The notes beneath the pieces were generated by a model. The model did no database searches, had not been told where the DNA came from, and saw nothing but the letters and a program-made list of their open reading frames with translations. From Limnoperna fortunei (Eukaryota > Mollusca > Bivalvia > Mytilida > Modiolidae): 64,000 nucleotides of DNA. A program made the position numbers and the translations under genes. This document shows positions 1 to 13,671 of this stretch, one piece after another; position 1 is the first letter of the stretch; every line of letters starts with the position of its first letter. Location: assembly GCA_944474755.1 (NCBI GenBank), contig OX104113.1, positions 49,987,644-50,051,643 of the forward strand, given 5' to 3'.

Positions 1-2106
1 TTTGTTAAAAAGCTATTTAGTACAAATGCATAACCTTGTTTGTTCATGAATTTGTCTTATCTGTATATACAGTTAATAACATTTGAACATCTGCTACAGC
101 ACGTGGCAAACAGAATGCAACGCAATCTCGTCCGTTACAAAAATGACGTTTGGTAGGAGATCATGTCTATGTCAATATGTTATCTCGTGTTACCAAGATA
201 ACGACATAATACACAAATTATTGACAATTGTCATAAAGTTTGGAGTGGGATATTTCCTGTGAATTTTCCGACTCTAATTGTCATCCTGTTCAAATAAATC
301 CTAAAACAATGAAATGTTACAATATATCAAGAGATAATCCAAACGACAGTTACTCTGAAAACCACTTTGCTGGCGAGTGTACAGCGAAATAAACAAGAAA
401 ATCGGAAATGTTGGAGTTCGTCATATAATACAGATATCTATGGTTACGAAAATTAATATAAAATATTTTCGTTGTTGCGTGTTTTGGAAAGACCTGTTTA
501 AATACTGCACATGTTTGCATATAAATATAATTTTGACTGTGATTTTTAGGCAGTTTTAAGAAAAATACTGTTAAATTAAATTTAAGCACAAGCACTAAAG
601 GAGATAAAATATTATAAACATTTATATGCATGTCAAATATTGTTAAAAAAACCCTGATCGGTGGGGAGTTACAGCGATTAAAACAATTGTTAAAAATCGA
701 ATAATTTTTTTAGAACTTTTTTTTAAAACAACTTTAGAACAACTTGTCAAGTTTCACGTTATTGGTAAAATTTTCAGGAAGTGAAAAAATCTTTCTCATG
801 GTACTTCGGTTAAGACAGTTAATGCGTGATTAAGCAATAGTTAACTCAATCGATGCACGATTAGTCAATAGTTAACCATACGTTACACATGTTGAGTGTA
901 AATTTAACATGGCCTGATTTGGCCAATTTATGACGAATTTGACGGTTGGAATATTTTTCACAACCAAGAATAATATGATCCAATTTATTTCCCAAATCCC
1001 ATGTTCAAGAAAGAGAGAAATTAAGGTAATCAACGTACATTCATTACCGGAAACCGAAAACACTTACGGCTTGTGCCAGAAATGAAAAACAAAAAAAAAA
1101 AATACGGACAACCGTGAAATATGAATTATTCAGGTGCACCTGTTTCCTTTGCAAAATTCAGACAAATTTTTAAATAAAATTCCTTTAATATTCCAACAAC
1201 GGTTTCGTTTGGCCATAATTTTATACTGCAATCGTTGTTACTAGTCTATAATATTAGAAATAGTTAACAGCAATTTTAAAATATTAAATTAAAACAGGAA
1301 ATAAATTAGACTAATATTATCTCAGTACTTCAAATTCTACGGTCGAAAAATATACGCTTTTTGAATTAAAGAACGCGAATAATTTTTACAAATTTCTGTT
1401 TGGAAAATGTGTGTCAGAAGTTGACATGTTGCTTACATTTTGAACACAAGAAGATTTTGTCACTGCCTTAGGCCACCTTATGTTAATTTTGTTTGTCTTT
1501 TACAGTTCCCAGATTGTTATAAGTATTAACGAGTTATATCGTGTTACGCATTCGCTGAAACAGCGAGTAAATAAAATGTAAAATTGTTCAAAATCTTTTA
1601 ATTTTCGCGGCAGGTAATCTTCATGTCAGGTCTTTAATCATATCATGTTCCTGTCAACAGTGTGCTTTTCCTGTCGGCTTAAATAACAATAAATACGACA
1701 CCACAATAACGGTATATACTGTTACTTAGTCATTATTTTGCTAAAATAATATGACGTACCTCCTATATAATGAAGGAAACTATGACTTCATAAATTTTCT
1801 AAAAAGGTTTTCAAAGAATTCGCTCAAAACTGTAAAAAATTTTATATTATAAAAAGATGGTTGTAACACGCACATTTCAGTCTGAATGATTACCAATGTG
1901 TGCAACTTTTATGTCGACCTTTAGAGCTTTGAAAAATCTGAAACGCAGATCCATGTAAATTTGCATGAAACCGACCAATTGTAATTTTGGTTAAAAATGC
2001 ACTTATAATTTTACTGAATGTTAATTCCTCTTTTTTACAGCCCAGAAATAAAGCGGAGTCTCCATTTTTAGAGAATTGGGTTCTTTGTAATAAAAATGTG
2101 TAAGGA
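1..2106. other. Non-coding AT-rich sequence, no gene seen
   Basis: The open frames here are all under 95 codons, low in complexity and without paired splice sites or recognisable motifs. I see no RNA gene and no clear repeat copy. Confidence 0.6.
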
Positions 2107-2237
2107 CCAATATTGTTTGTTTTTTTGTTTGTTTAGGGTTTAACGCCACTTTTATCAATTGATAAGCTATTTCAAGGCGCCCAGTTTTTATTGGGAGGAA
2201 AGCCGCGAAACCGCCGACGTTCAGCGTCAAACCACCT
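2107..2237 (-). repeat. SINE 3'-tail fragment, antisense
   Basis: The tract begins with T/G-rich sequence (tttgtttgtttttttg), then reads gggtttaacgccactttt and cagtttttattgggaggaa. This is the reverse complement of the 3' tail shared by the SINE copies elsewhere in the window (best copy at 28423-28696). The middle has drifted and the tRNA-derived head is missing. Confidence 0.55.
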
Positions 2238-2338
2238 CAGAAATATTGTGCGTATTATCTTGAAATTAATTAAACAACATCGAAAACAAGCTTAAAATAA
2301 TTATTCATTGGTTTCTAAAATCTTCAAATTAAATAGAG

Positions 2339-2597
2339 GCCTCGGAGGACGGGTGGTTAAGGTAGTTCGTCTACTATGGATCACATGGTCTGTCAACACT
2401 GAGATTGCGGTTCGAATCTCACTGCGGGCAGAGTGCGCTCGACCCCAATCCTAACTGATAAAGATTGCTTGTTTTCGTAATAAAGGTCGGGGGTTTCTCC
2501 TGTTACTCCGGATTCTTCCCTCAATAAAAAAAAGAGACGCCATGATATAGCTGAAAAAATGCTGTAAGTGGCGTTAAACAACAATTAAACAAAAAAA
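2339..2597 (+). mobile_element. tRNA-derived SINE, near full length
   Basis: The head carries a pol III A-box-like run (gggtggttaagg) and a B-box-like run (ggttcgaatctc). The body follows (gtgcgctcgaccccaatcct), then the conserved tail (gccatgatatagctgaaa, gtggcgttaaac) and a CAA/A-rich end. It is one of about ten related copies here. The tail resembles the Nin/MESC-type tail domains of metazoan SINEs; that family name is from memory. A flanking AAATTA on both sides may be a target duplication. Confidence 0.8.
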
Positions 2598-5174
2598 TTA
2601 TACGTGTCGATATAAATTAGCTACAACTTTAATTATATTCTATATTCTATAGATTATAGTAAATGATCTACTTATAATGAGACAAATATGAGAACATTGA
2701 TTAGTTCTCTAAAAGCGTTTGACTGACATATCCACAGGAAGCAATTAGTATCCATACTAACATCGTCTGTACAACAAAACGTTTTAATGACCCAAACTGA
2801 CATGATGGCCGCAAACTTCACTTCTTAGTATCCGATAATGATCTCCTTCCAGTTGATGACTACTAATCGATTCTATTATTCTTTGCAAAGCTTCAATGCT
2901 CCAATGCCCAGGCGAAGAAGTATTGTTGTCGTAGCTTACTTCAACGTTTCTGATATCTTTATCAGGAACATATTTGTCAAAGGTCAAATGTAATTATTTG
3001 AAAGTGTACAACACATTTCTGATTTCCAAATTAACCACAACTTAACCCAACAAAGAATAAAAACTTGTGCTATTAAAATTGATCTAAACTCTTAAAGAAC
3101 TGTCAAAAACTAAATCATAACGTCGTCCATTTTTCTTTGAAGTAGGTAATATCAGTTTAAATACAATTCAACTCTACGAGAGCATTTCAGGATCCTCACG
3201 ACAATGGAGAAGTATTTAAACACTTACGGGGGAGTACATCGTTCTGTAATTTGTATTCTTACTGACACGGTTCGTGTAACACACAACAGACACTTCTTAT
3301 GCACTTGTTCTAACAATCGTTCAGAAAAATATATACTGGAGTGTTTTAAGTTGACTGATAAGTAAACATATAGATATGTAAATCTTATAATTAATTCTGA
3401 AACTTATAACTCTCCAAATTAAGTTGTATCATGTTTTTAATATTAGCTGTCAAAAAAAACGGTCTTCTCGTATCAAACTACCTAATGCGGTTTTGCGTAT
3501 ATACATGCCGCAGTTATGTATACCGGGTGTCGAAATATATATAGTACATAGTATTTCTGATTTTAATTGATGGTCTTTATTACTAATAAGCATATTGAAA
3601 CTGCTGTTTCGTGGTATATTATATTTTAAAAATATTCCATTAGTATTCGGTTAATATTATTTTCAACTATATACTTAGTCAAGTGAACATGTCAACACTC
3701 AATATATAACAGTTTGTCGTAAAGTCTTGCAACTTAAACAGACCAAGTAAGTAAAGGCTTTGATTTCTGGGAATCACAGAGTTCATAACACACTTCAACA
3801 CGGAATAAATCCGTTCTATGACAAACGATGCGTGGCAATTTATTCACTTTTGCGACACGCTAAACCCAAATTATCGACCCCTTGGAACGAAATTTACTCT
3901 GATTGACAAGAGATAACTGGTGGCAATGTGATTTGCCTCGGGTTCTCTCGATGATGAAGGTCTTTGGTTGATAATGAAATTGTTGTACTTTTTCCTTCTG
4001 CCCTAGCACACTGTGTTATATAGTAATTTTCCTTTAGGTCTGTTTATAACTGTATGACTTTACAAAATTCTTTGTAAAAATCGTAACAATTATCGTACGA
4101 TAGAAAAATTATATTGAAAGATTAAATTTCTTTTGATATGAAACTCCTCTTTTAATTGAATATGTTTAATTATATGAAAATAAAGAAAGAAGACTGATAT
4201 TCCTCTTGATTTTTTCTCTTCTTTTATTTCTTGAGCATAACCCAGAGCTTTTCTCTTATTGTCCTTGTCTAAACTTAGGTACAGTTTCTTTCATCTTTTA
4301 AATCAAATTTCAAAACGTAGATCGAAAAAGGTCGTGTAAGGGCGTACTGTGTACATTCACTCGACCCTTGTCATTTACTTCTATTATCCGATACCAACAC
4401 AGTCTATTCAAAAAAGTTTCTTATTGCGGAAACTTTATTTCCTAGGGGTGTTTTTTGCAATTTGTTGATTACCTAAATAATTTTAATTTTATTTGATACC
4501 TATAGAAATGTCAGTTTCAATTTAAGGTTGCACCGTCCGCCAGGCTAATTGTACCTTACCGTCGACCACCAAAGTCGAAATGAGATATCCGTGAAAAAAT
4601 CAGGCTTAAAATCTCTCATTGGGAAACTTACAAATGAAAATGTGCGGTAACTTGAGTAAGAAATATGTTTAAATATTGTTGTAACAGTAAGAGTACTTAG
4701 AAAGTTGTACTGAAGAGTATATCATTTCGTTGTTGAAACTACAAACAAGTGCACTCAGTTGACTAAATAGATCTATTAACTACTGTTAAGTAATTGACAC
4801 TATAAATGGCTGGTAATTAATGATCTGATAATCTAATATTGAAGTGAGAAGAATAAGTGTGTAGTTGGTTTATTGTCAGTTTAATTCCTGTTCTTTCAAA
4901 TCTTCAATAAAACCACACGCATACAATTGTGAGTATAATTATAGTTCTATTGGCAGTAAATAGTATACAGAGTATATAAATAGATACAAGTTTTTCCATT
5001 CTTATAAACATAAAACAGATAAACGATAAACAAATCTTATTGGAAAATTTTGGAAGCGGCAAACCTCTAACGTTCACCCTAGCGCCGACCGTATCCCCCT
5101 CCTTTAAACCCACTGGTCTAGAACTCAAGGACAACGCATCAATTATCAACAAAATGGATTATTTTAAAATGAAA
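2598..5174. other. Intergenic, nothing assigned
   Basis: No recognisable exon, repeat family or RNA. A 67-codon minus-strand frame at 2784-2987 has protein-like composition but matches nothing I know; it is discussed among the rejected items. Confidence 0.5.
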
Positions 5175-5510
5175 CAGTTACGCTAAATGTTTAGCGCCCT
5201 CCGTCCAACTGTACAGCTATTGGAACTACTCGGTGACCACCGCCACTACTGAGATACTCGTAAATTACTCGACCTACTACTTTAACTATTTTAAGTTTAT
5301 TCATCACCATCGACCTACAACCGCTGCCTTTTGAACACTAGCGCGGCTACTCAAATTATTTAGCGCCCTCGGCCCAAAACCGCGGCTTCTAACTTTATTC
5401 GGCGAAATCGGCCGACTTCTACAGCTACTCAAATTATTTATTGCACCCTGCCCTCTATCACTGCTACTCGAAGTACTGAGTGCCTTCGGCCCAATACCGC
5501 GACCGGGTTA
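5175..5510. repeat. Degenerate 39-bp minisatellite, GC-richer than surroundings
   Basis: On the minus strand, units begin GGCCGA/GGCAGG, continue through a GCTAAATAATTTGAGTAGC core, and end in a CYGYGG-type stretch. Two neighbouring units align end to end at exactly 39 bp; others are stretched or shrunk by indels. The motif gcgccctc recurs on the + strand at about 5190 and 5362. Stops occur in the repeated frame, so it is not a coding repeat. The GC content is visibly above that of the flanks. Confidence 0.6.
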
Positions 5511-8500
5511 GAGTGAAATACAACTAAGTATTCGGGTTGGGTAACATACATCCATGATCTTTCGAACAATTTAATAATGTTATAATCGAACATTAACCTT
5601 ACGAAAGATAGCAGCTTCTACTTATTGGCATAATATTTAGTTCGAAACTAATCTGAATAAATATTGTGCACGCTCGTGTAAATTTTCTCAACGGAGGTGA
5701 TATCTGATAATAAATTAAATAGTTTTTTTCGCACTTTACACGATCAAGTAAAATCAAAGTCAATATTTAAGCTAATCTTGTCCTGGTTTAATCTATGACG
5801 GATATACTGTACACGGGGCAACTCCGACAGATTGTTTAGTAAATAAAAACATTAGCCATTTATTCCGCACCGTACACAAATTCTGGGCGTCCATGTCACT
5901 GTGTTGCGAAAATGTGATGGGAAACTACACTCTATTTTTAATTTAGTAACTTGCAAGGCTCAGTCCAAAGTCAAATTTTGTTTGCGTCACCAGAAGGGGC
6001 GTCTTTTTAATATATGTTGACATTTGAATATAAATGATATTATGATTAAGAGTCAATTTCAGTGAAATATATTAACAGATGTAAAAAAACAATTTTTTTT
6101 ATAAATCCTCACTGGCAATCAGGGTTTTCCTTTATAGCCATACCAATATACTATTACTGTTATATAAAAATTTCGGCTTTGACAAAAGTTTTTCAAGTAG
6201 AAAAATCATATTTATCACCTTTCTTTTAGTTAATTCTGATAGATAATATTTATAATTATTACATGCAAGTTTTGCAATAGATAAATTGTCATATGAGTGT
6301 ATGCCAATATCAATCAACCATTCGTAACCTCAAAATTTATACGACGCATTAAAAACGTCAGTCGTTGGTATGTAAATATTCTTGTGGTAATATTATAAGA
6401 AGTAAATTTCGCCCGATACCTGTATATTATCATAACTGCTTATGACAAAATTACACGAGAAATTCAAAGATTCATTAATGACCTCGCACCTGATCGCTGC
6501 CTGTGGCGAACATTTTGTCTGAACAAACGAAATGTTAAGAAAATATTAACAAGATTTAACTATTTTCATTAACAAGATTAGTAGCTTTTTATTCGCACCT
6601 GCATGTGGCGTACACATCAAAGGGGACGAAAAAGAAACATTGTTTCATCTCACCATATTTAATTTCGTAAAACAAACGAAGTATCACGGATATATAACAC
6701 ATTCAAAAAGTTGCTAATACCATAAGTAAACTTTTACAAATGATAAACCACAAATTATCGAAATTTATTTATGGCAGTAAACCAATAAATTATATCATAA
6801 ATATAAAATTTATCGGAAATTTATAGAATGTACTACTCATAACTTTTATATAATTTTGAATTCGTGTACAAATTCATTTTCATTTGCAACAGGTGTATAA
6901 ATTCGTGACGAAATCTTATTTAAGGAAATGGTAAAATATACGATTCGCTCACAGAAGGGGTTCTGACTGTTGACATAATTTCTCCGTGGATGTCATTTTT
7001 ATGGACGGGTGATACCTGTCACATCATAAAACGGTTACATGTCACATTTTATATCTACAAGAGTACCATATACATAATATATTAATTAATCATATTTGAT
7101 ATAACATGAAAATTGCATGCTTAAACCTTTTTTAAAGACTAAAACCCCTTTTTTTCGACAGTGGCAAGGAGACATAACGGTCTTCGTAGTAACATATAGA
7201 AAATGTCAGTTTTGGTTTTAGGAAATCAAAGAGCAAACCCAGTCGAAACTAAGACAGGACAAAAATGGTTTTATTTCACCAAGACCCTTCTTGGTTTATC
7301 CATCTAAATGAAACATACAAGACCCAAATCAAAATTAAGACATTACTGGATTTTTCTTTAAAACTTTAGCAAGTCACTACTTATTTAACATCATTCTACA
7401 TTATTTGAGCCAGTTTCTCTGTAAATATTTTTCTCTGGATTCGTTTGCTTCTTAGTTGAAATTGAACAGTGAAATTGACAACAATTGTCAATATTTCTAG
7501 TCGATAGCCCCATTTTTAAAAGACCAATTTGAGGACGGACATTAGGTTAAATGAGGTTTTTATGCAAATGAGACTAATTAAAATATACACTTGAAGCAAA
7601 ATGTATTTATACATTATTCTATTTTGTAATTACAGCGGCTGATATAATTCCAAGCGAGAAAATGTCTTTTTTCTCAAATATGGTGCGTATATCGAAGAAC
7701 TAAATTTACAGTCCTCTCGTCACGCTTTAGTGATTGCTTTTGTCATTGTTGTCTATCGTGCTGCAATAAACACAAAAACTGCAATAAAGTAAACAAGGAC
7801 TTCCTTATACCCCACAATAAACAAACAAACAGGTGTATGCTACCGTTACAGACCAACAATAAAATGGTCGTTGTAAAATCTTGGGCAAAGTTAGACAGGA
7901 TGTGCGATTCACAGGCCCGATATAAACCTCACATGAAGCAGATGCTTTAGGCCTGTCATCAAATCGTAAATAAACAAATTAAAATAAATATTAAATATTA
8001 CAGTTATATTGCGCGAACCATATATATTTGATTGTTTATCTGAGGAACAGATAAGTCGGGTTTACTCCGTGCGAGACCGTTTTACGGGTAGTCATTGACC
8101 ATTAAGGTAATCATCACCATCGTCATCATTATCACTACCGCAAATTGTGTGACGTCGACGTAATTGGAAAAAAAATCAGTTTAGTGTTAAAATGTGGTGA
8201 GCGCTGTTGACTTTAAAAAAACTTAATAACATAATACAAAATGGTATAATGAAAACCAGAATTTTATGTTTAATTTAAGACTAAACGGTGAATTCTGAAA
8301 AACGCAGAAATTTGTAATAACGCAAAAGAAATGATATATATTGATTTGTACATCACAAATATGCTGTATGTTATTATCAAATTGGAACGTACCAGATTCG
8401 GTAATGATGGTACACCAATTTAGTTGACGTTGATGTAACCTTAATTTGTCAATACTGAAAACGCAGTCTTGAAAACACGTACGAAAATATTGCGTGCATA

Positions 8501-9975
8501 AACGGTAAAACTTATTTATTTAATCATATCTTTGTGTACTTGTTTCCTTTAGTTTAAACAGGAAACATAAGTTTACTTGTGACTAATCTTGGCGTACATT
8601 GACCAAGTTTAAACATGGAAGTACAAATCTAGTTCTATTTGTATATAGTATTTATTCGGCCTCAAAATTTCCGAATACACATTTAACTTGTATGCATTGT
8701 TTAAAAATTAAATGTTTAAGACCGACTTAGTGTCACTATCAAAAAGAAAATACATGTGGATATCATTAACTGATTTATTTTACATAGGAAAATAGTAACT
8801 ATAAATAAATAATGAAAATTCCAAAGAATAATTTACTTTTGACAACTTCTTATTTTCCGTCTGTCCGTAACTCTATCCAAACACAAGTCCTAGTTTTAGT
8901 TTGTGTCATATGGAAAATTAGGTAGAAATTTAAATACCTGTCCGCAATGTTTACCAAACCGACCAAAGTGTCAGCGAAGGTGGACAAACAGATTAACAAG
9001 AAATGGACAAAAATAATGAAACGAAACAAAGGAAGTGTTTACCGTACGTTTTAGCATTTCTTCGTGTTTGTAGAGTTTCTGATTTCTCCTGAAGACTATC
9101 CCACCCCAACATTTATTTCAATACGAAACTCAAACACGATTTGTGCTAATACTTTATTGAACCAACAGAACGAAGTTTACACAGTAGCCCGTTAACAAAA
9201 CGGCTTCGTGACGTCGGATCCAACTCCGGTATCAATTCTATAGAAGAAAATTAAAATGTAGAAAACGTAATTAGGTAATATGTCCGGTTTAAATTTCAAT
9301 TTACCCTTAATGAAAGAATAATGTAAATATAGGGATCATATCTTATTTCTTGTAACAAAACCATAAATTTTATACACAATTTGGAATTTCTAATACTGCA
9401 GCTTCCATATGCAAATTGAAGTCTTTGAAGTTAGCGTAATTTGTGTAGTTTGTTATTAATAAACTTATTTATAATTTTTGCACGTTCAAGTGTTAAAGTT
9501 CCGATACTTACAGAAAATTTAAGTGTACTTGTGAAAATTGAAGTCAACGGCCATAACTAAAAGCACACGCTATTTGTACTCCACTGTTGTGCATAAACAT
9601 ACAGCATTAAATGTTTACATGTTAGAGGTATATAATCGATGCCACGTTAGAAAATTAGTCTCTATCAAAATGTGTAACAGACAGTATTCACGACGTGTTA
9701 CATCAATTCGAAACATTATGTGGACCTTCGAAAGTTTCCAAACCTTGCTTTAAGCATGCTTGCACTGCAAAAGCTGCATGAACTAATGTCTTTTGTTTGA
9801 AACGAAAAGGCACTAAACTCATGATCGCATCGCAGTTTTGCAATCAAACTACCGATATCCACTGAGGCAAACATATAAGGAGTATACATATATGGTCAAA
9901 TCGTATCAATGTTACTTTCTAAATATTCCGCCATAACCACGATGTTCAGTCGTCTGCTGATACACTACGTAAAAA
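5511..9975. other. Long AT-rich intergenic stretch, nothing assigned
   Basis: About 4.5 kb with no ORF that looks coding, no splice-paired exon and no element ends recognised. A short run of ATC/CAT triplets (8108-8140) is the only simple-sequence tract noticed. Confidence 0.5.
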
Positions 9976-10400
9976 GAATACAGTCTAGAAACTATACTTC
10001 AATTTGATATACAGTCTTCAAAATATACACTGCATCAAATACGTTCTAGAAACTATACTTAACCAAAGTGTACAGCCGTCAAAATACACCGTATCAAAAT
10101 GTATACAGTCTAGAAACTACACCTAACCAAAATGTACAGCCGTCAAAATACACCGTATCGAAATGTATACAGTCTAGAAACGGCACCTAACCAAAATGTA
10201 CAGCCGTCAAAAATAAACCACGTCAAAATGCATTGTCTAGAGACCAATTCTTAACAAGATTTACAGTCGTCAAAATATACAGTCTATAGGATTTATACCT
10301 AACCAAAATGTAGTGTCATCAAAGTACACCGCATCAAAATATGTCTAGAAACTATACCTCACAAAAATGTACAGTGGTCAAAATACATATACATGAACTT
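9976..10400 (+). repeat. 64-bp degenerate minisatellite
   Basis: The unit runs through gtatacagtctagaaact, acacctaaccaaaatgta, cagccgtcaaaatacacc and gtatcaaaat. The TCTAGA landmark recurs near 9984, 10044, 10109, 10173, 10236 (TCTAG) and 10344, with a damaged TCTATA at 10283. Spacing is therefore mostly 60-65 bp with one shortened unit. Units have diverged by substitutions and small indels. Confidence 0.85.
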
Positions 10401-10448
10401 GTAAAACAATACCAAGATATACAATCAAGTACGCCGTATCAAATACAT

Positions 10449-10629
10449 GTAGTCTCAATGCGGACCGGGTGCACTCGACTGCAATCTTAATTGACGAGGA
10501 TGGCCAGTTTACTAACTAATTTCGGGCGCTCTTATCTGGGTACTCATACCCCAAATAAAAACTGGACACCATGTTATAGCTGAGAAATTGCTAAAAGTGA
10601 CGATAAACAACATTCAAACAAAAAAATTA
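10449..10629 (+). mobile_element. 5'-truncated SINE inserted in the 64-bp minisatellite
   Basis: The copy begins within the SINE body (ggaccgggtgcactcgactg), continues to taaaaactggacaccatgtt and ends gacgataaacaacattcaaa plus A-rich tail. It is flanked by an 8-bp direct repeat AAATACAT (10441-10448 and 10630-10637), the expected target-site duplication. Minisatellite units resume immediately afterwards. Confidence 0.85.
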
Positions 10630-10637
10630 AAATACAT

Positions 10638-10682
10638 ATATACAGTCTAGAAACTTAACCTCATAAAGATGTACAGTTTATA
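10638..10682 (+). repeat. Last unit of the 64-bp minisatellite, beyond the SINE
   Basis: The run tacagtctagaaacttaacc followed by tcataaagatgtacag matches the unit of the 9976-10400 array. This shows the SINE interrupted a pre-existing array. Confidence 0.75.
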
Positions 10683-12996
10683 AATTCGTCTGAATGTCTT
10701 TCTGTGGTATTCATAAGAATATTGATAAACTCGTGATATGTTACCCAGCTAATGGTTATTTCTTTATTACTCTGGTGTTAAACTATGATTAATTTATATT
10801 TTATATAGCATATCTGATGCATTCGATAACGTTTGATTTTGATTTTCAAGTGACGTGAAGTATGATTATTAAATTTCATAAATATATCATTTTTACTGAA
10901 AAACCGCAGTCAGGATGAAATGTTTTACCTATATCCTTATTTAAAGCAACAAATGAGAGTTACGTAGTAGTTCCTTTAGGTCAAGGTTCACAATGTTTTT
11001 GAAAATGAGAGTATAATTACTATTTTAATTAATATAAGCAATGATATTTATAGACCTAAGGGTCCAACAAATTTTTGCTTACGTTCTATAAAATCACGAT
11101 GGTTATAGCAGCCTAAAGTCAAACAGATAAAACCCGCTAAAATAAATGGGGACTCACTGGGCGTCAAATTTTACTCAATCTTTGCATATCTAAGTTGAAC
11201 TACTGAGAGTCCACAAACCTCTCACTTGATTGTTTTTACACGTTATGAGTTTTACTGTATAAAATAGTACACGTTATCTTTTTTTTGTAGTTGAGTTGTC
11301 AAGGAAAAAATACAAAGTTTGTCCAATTTTCTTTTAAATAATTTAAAATGCATGCCACTAATTTGTTTATTTACATCTGGTATTGCCACGCATACAAAAG
11401 AGCAACAGATAAGTCTCTATATATATTACATATAACCACCATGTAAAAAACAAACAAACAGAAATTACTTTTTAATTCGTTTTTGAACAGACTATATATT
11501 TTACGAATGAAACCTTGCCTAAAATTTCGATTGTTCTTGTTTAATAAACTTTTATTGGTCGTTGTAAAGAAAGCAATAAAAATACAATTCTAAACGTTCT
11601 CATGTGAAAATATAAAATTAAAAGACGAAAATATCAGCAATAACGCGGTGAGCGGACAAAATAAGTCTGGCTAAAGGAAGAGAATATATATTTATTATTG
11701 GAACATTAATTTCAGGATAATGCTGTATTTTTATTCGCCCAAATAATTTTTTTTTACCAGTTGAGATGCCAATTCCGCTCTATTAAAGAACGGAGAATTT
11801 GCAAAAATGACAAAAATGTTTTGGGTTAAATAATATTCTATATAAAATAATTGATTAAAAAAATCATTATTTTTTTTTAATATATTGAAATAAAATTATA
11901 TAATCTTTAATTAAGCAATTTTGAGTTATTTATGACCATACACCATAAAAAAAATTTTTCAGACTATTAAATATATTTGACATTTTCTGTTTCAAGTTTT
12001 TCCTAGAATAATTTCTAGTTTAATTTAAAAAAAAAAAAAAGGGAAAATGATAAGTACAGAGGCAATAATTTACTTTGCTTTCAGGAATATATATATATAT
12101 ATATTTTTTTTTTAAATTTTGGTTTAATTTCGGTTTCCAATTTAACAAGTTTTTGTTTTTGTTTAGATATTTTTTGTATATCGTATATCTTCAATTGTTT
12201 AATGAGCGGTCAAAAGTGAAATTAATTTCAAATAAATAATAAATTATATTGCAAAAACAGGAAACAGATTATATGTGATGATCCCCAAAATATTTCTTTA
12301 AAAGTTCATTTTCTGGTGTGAAATCCGATTACGAAGATACCCGGATTGATCAATTAGTACTCCGATTCTTCTAAATTTTTTCACTTATTGAAAAATCATT
12401 GTATTTATAAAGGGAGATTATTAGCAATCGATACCGCTATTATGTGACATTTCTAACAAATCTATTGTTAATTTTGACACCATTAAAACGTTTAATTGTC
12501 GTGTTGTTACTTTCACACATTTCAAAATAGTACAATAATTCTTATGTATATTTTCGCGGATCATACGGTTTTCTATTGAACAATACTCCACTAATATGAT
12601 AAAGATATAATACAGTTGGTGTTAAATCTTTTACTTAGAAATGAAAACTTTACACGTGTTTTAACAGAAAAATAAATCCTTTTTCAAAAGAGCTTAATTG
12701 TAAAAACAAGATTGGGTTATTCTGACACAAGTTTTACTATTTAGTGTTCAAGTAATGATCCCAAAAATACACCTGTTAAAAAATAAGCCTTTTTTAAAGA
12801 AAAATAAAATGAATATACATTTCCGACTATGAATGTATTTCCTTTGATAGTTTAAATGTATCATTTTAAATTTAAATTAAAACTATATTAAGTTTTTTTT
12901 CAAATGTTTTAATTTTCTTTGTTTAAATACTGAAGAGCTCCTTTTTTTAAAAAAAAAGCGAGATCTTTTTTAATTGGATACAGAAATTAAAAATGA
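10683..12996. other. Very AT-rich intergenic stretch with homopolymer runs
   Basis: Contains poly-A and poly-T runs (for example 12029-12041) and a short (TA)n tract near 12089-12106. No coding or element signature was found. Confidence 0.55.
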
Positions 12997-13070
12997 ATGT
13001 GACAAGAAAGCATTGTCATGGCCGATTTAAACAAGAAATATTTTTAACTTTATTAAATGAAAATAAAATA
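12997..13070 (+). repeat. Direct duplication, copy A (upstream of Nkx2-1 exon 1)
   Basis: The run atgtgacaagaaagcat...ggccgatttaaacaagaaat and the following tttttaactttattaaatga recur almost unchanged at 14978-15045. The only difference seen is six extra bases (tgtcat) in this copy. The pair brackets Nkx2-1 exon 1, one copy in the 5' flank and one in the intron. Confidence 0.85.
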
Positions 13071-13671
13071 AAATAAGGTACTTGTTTACCACTTATTAAA
13101 TACAGTATTCTCTTATTCCATACCTAGGTGTAGATTTACCTGTGTCAAAATGCTACTTGACAAAAAATCCGCCACGCCTCCAAATCTTGTTAATCAAAGA
13201 CCGTCGGATTATCTTAATTCCAAAAGATTAGACATTATTCCAGTTATAAACTGTTAATTTCACATTTTTATTACTATATCCAGTATGAAGTTAAAAGTTT
13301 TGAAAATGTTGTAAATTATATCAGGGTACCAGAAACAGGTGATAAACCATAAAAATAATCAAAAATGTAATAAATACAATTTTAATCGGAAACTCAGAAT
13401 CCATGAGATCCAGGTAAAAATCACGTGATGATATGTTAATGACGACCACCCTCTTTCAATAAATGGGTGGGATTTATTAAACTTTTGTCAATAATAAAAT
13501 TGTATACGCATGCGTTGAAACTTTTTCGGTCATAATTTGTCAAGATTGAAGGGTCTGCATTGTAGATGATGCTTTTGACCGTCGAGATTGGCTCTTCACG
13601 TAACAAAGTATATCTGAAGGACCTAAAAACATCAAACTGACTGAGAGGAATCACTCTGAATTCGAACGGTG
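13071..13671 (+). promoter_or_regulatory. Presumed promoter / 5' UTR region of Nkx2-1
   Basis: The 600 bp before the start codon has no convincing TATA box at a sensible distance. Visible motifs are an E-box CACGTG (13422-13427) and two sequences close to the GLI/Ci consensus GACCACCCA: GACCACCCT (13444-13452, 8 of 9) and TGGGTGGGA (13464-13472, 7 of 9 on the opposite strand). They face each other 11 bp apart. Function is inference; short motifs occur by chance. Confidence 0.35.

Noticed and set aside
2784..2987. Minus-strand 67-codon frame with protein-like composition (SPGHWSIEALQRIIESIS)
   Set aside because: No homologue recognised, no clear splice sites or partner exon; could be an old retroelement scrap.
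13436..13654. Minus-strand 72-codon frame in the Nkx2-1 promoter region
   Set aside because: No motif or splice support; overlaps the presumed 5' UTR.
13669..13671. GTG as start of Nkx2-1
   Set aside because: The ATG at 13672 matches the conserved family N-terminus (MSxSPKHTTPFSV); a GTG start is not expected in a nuclear animal gene.
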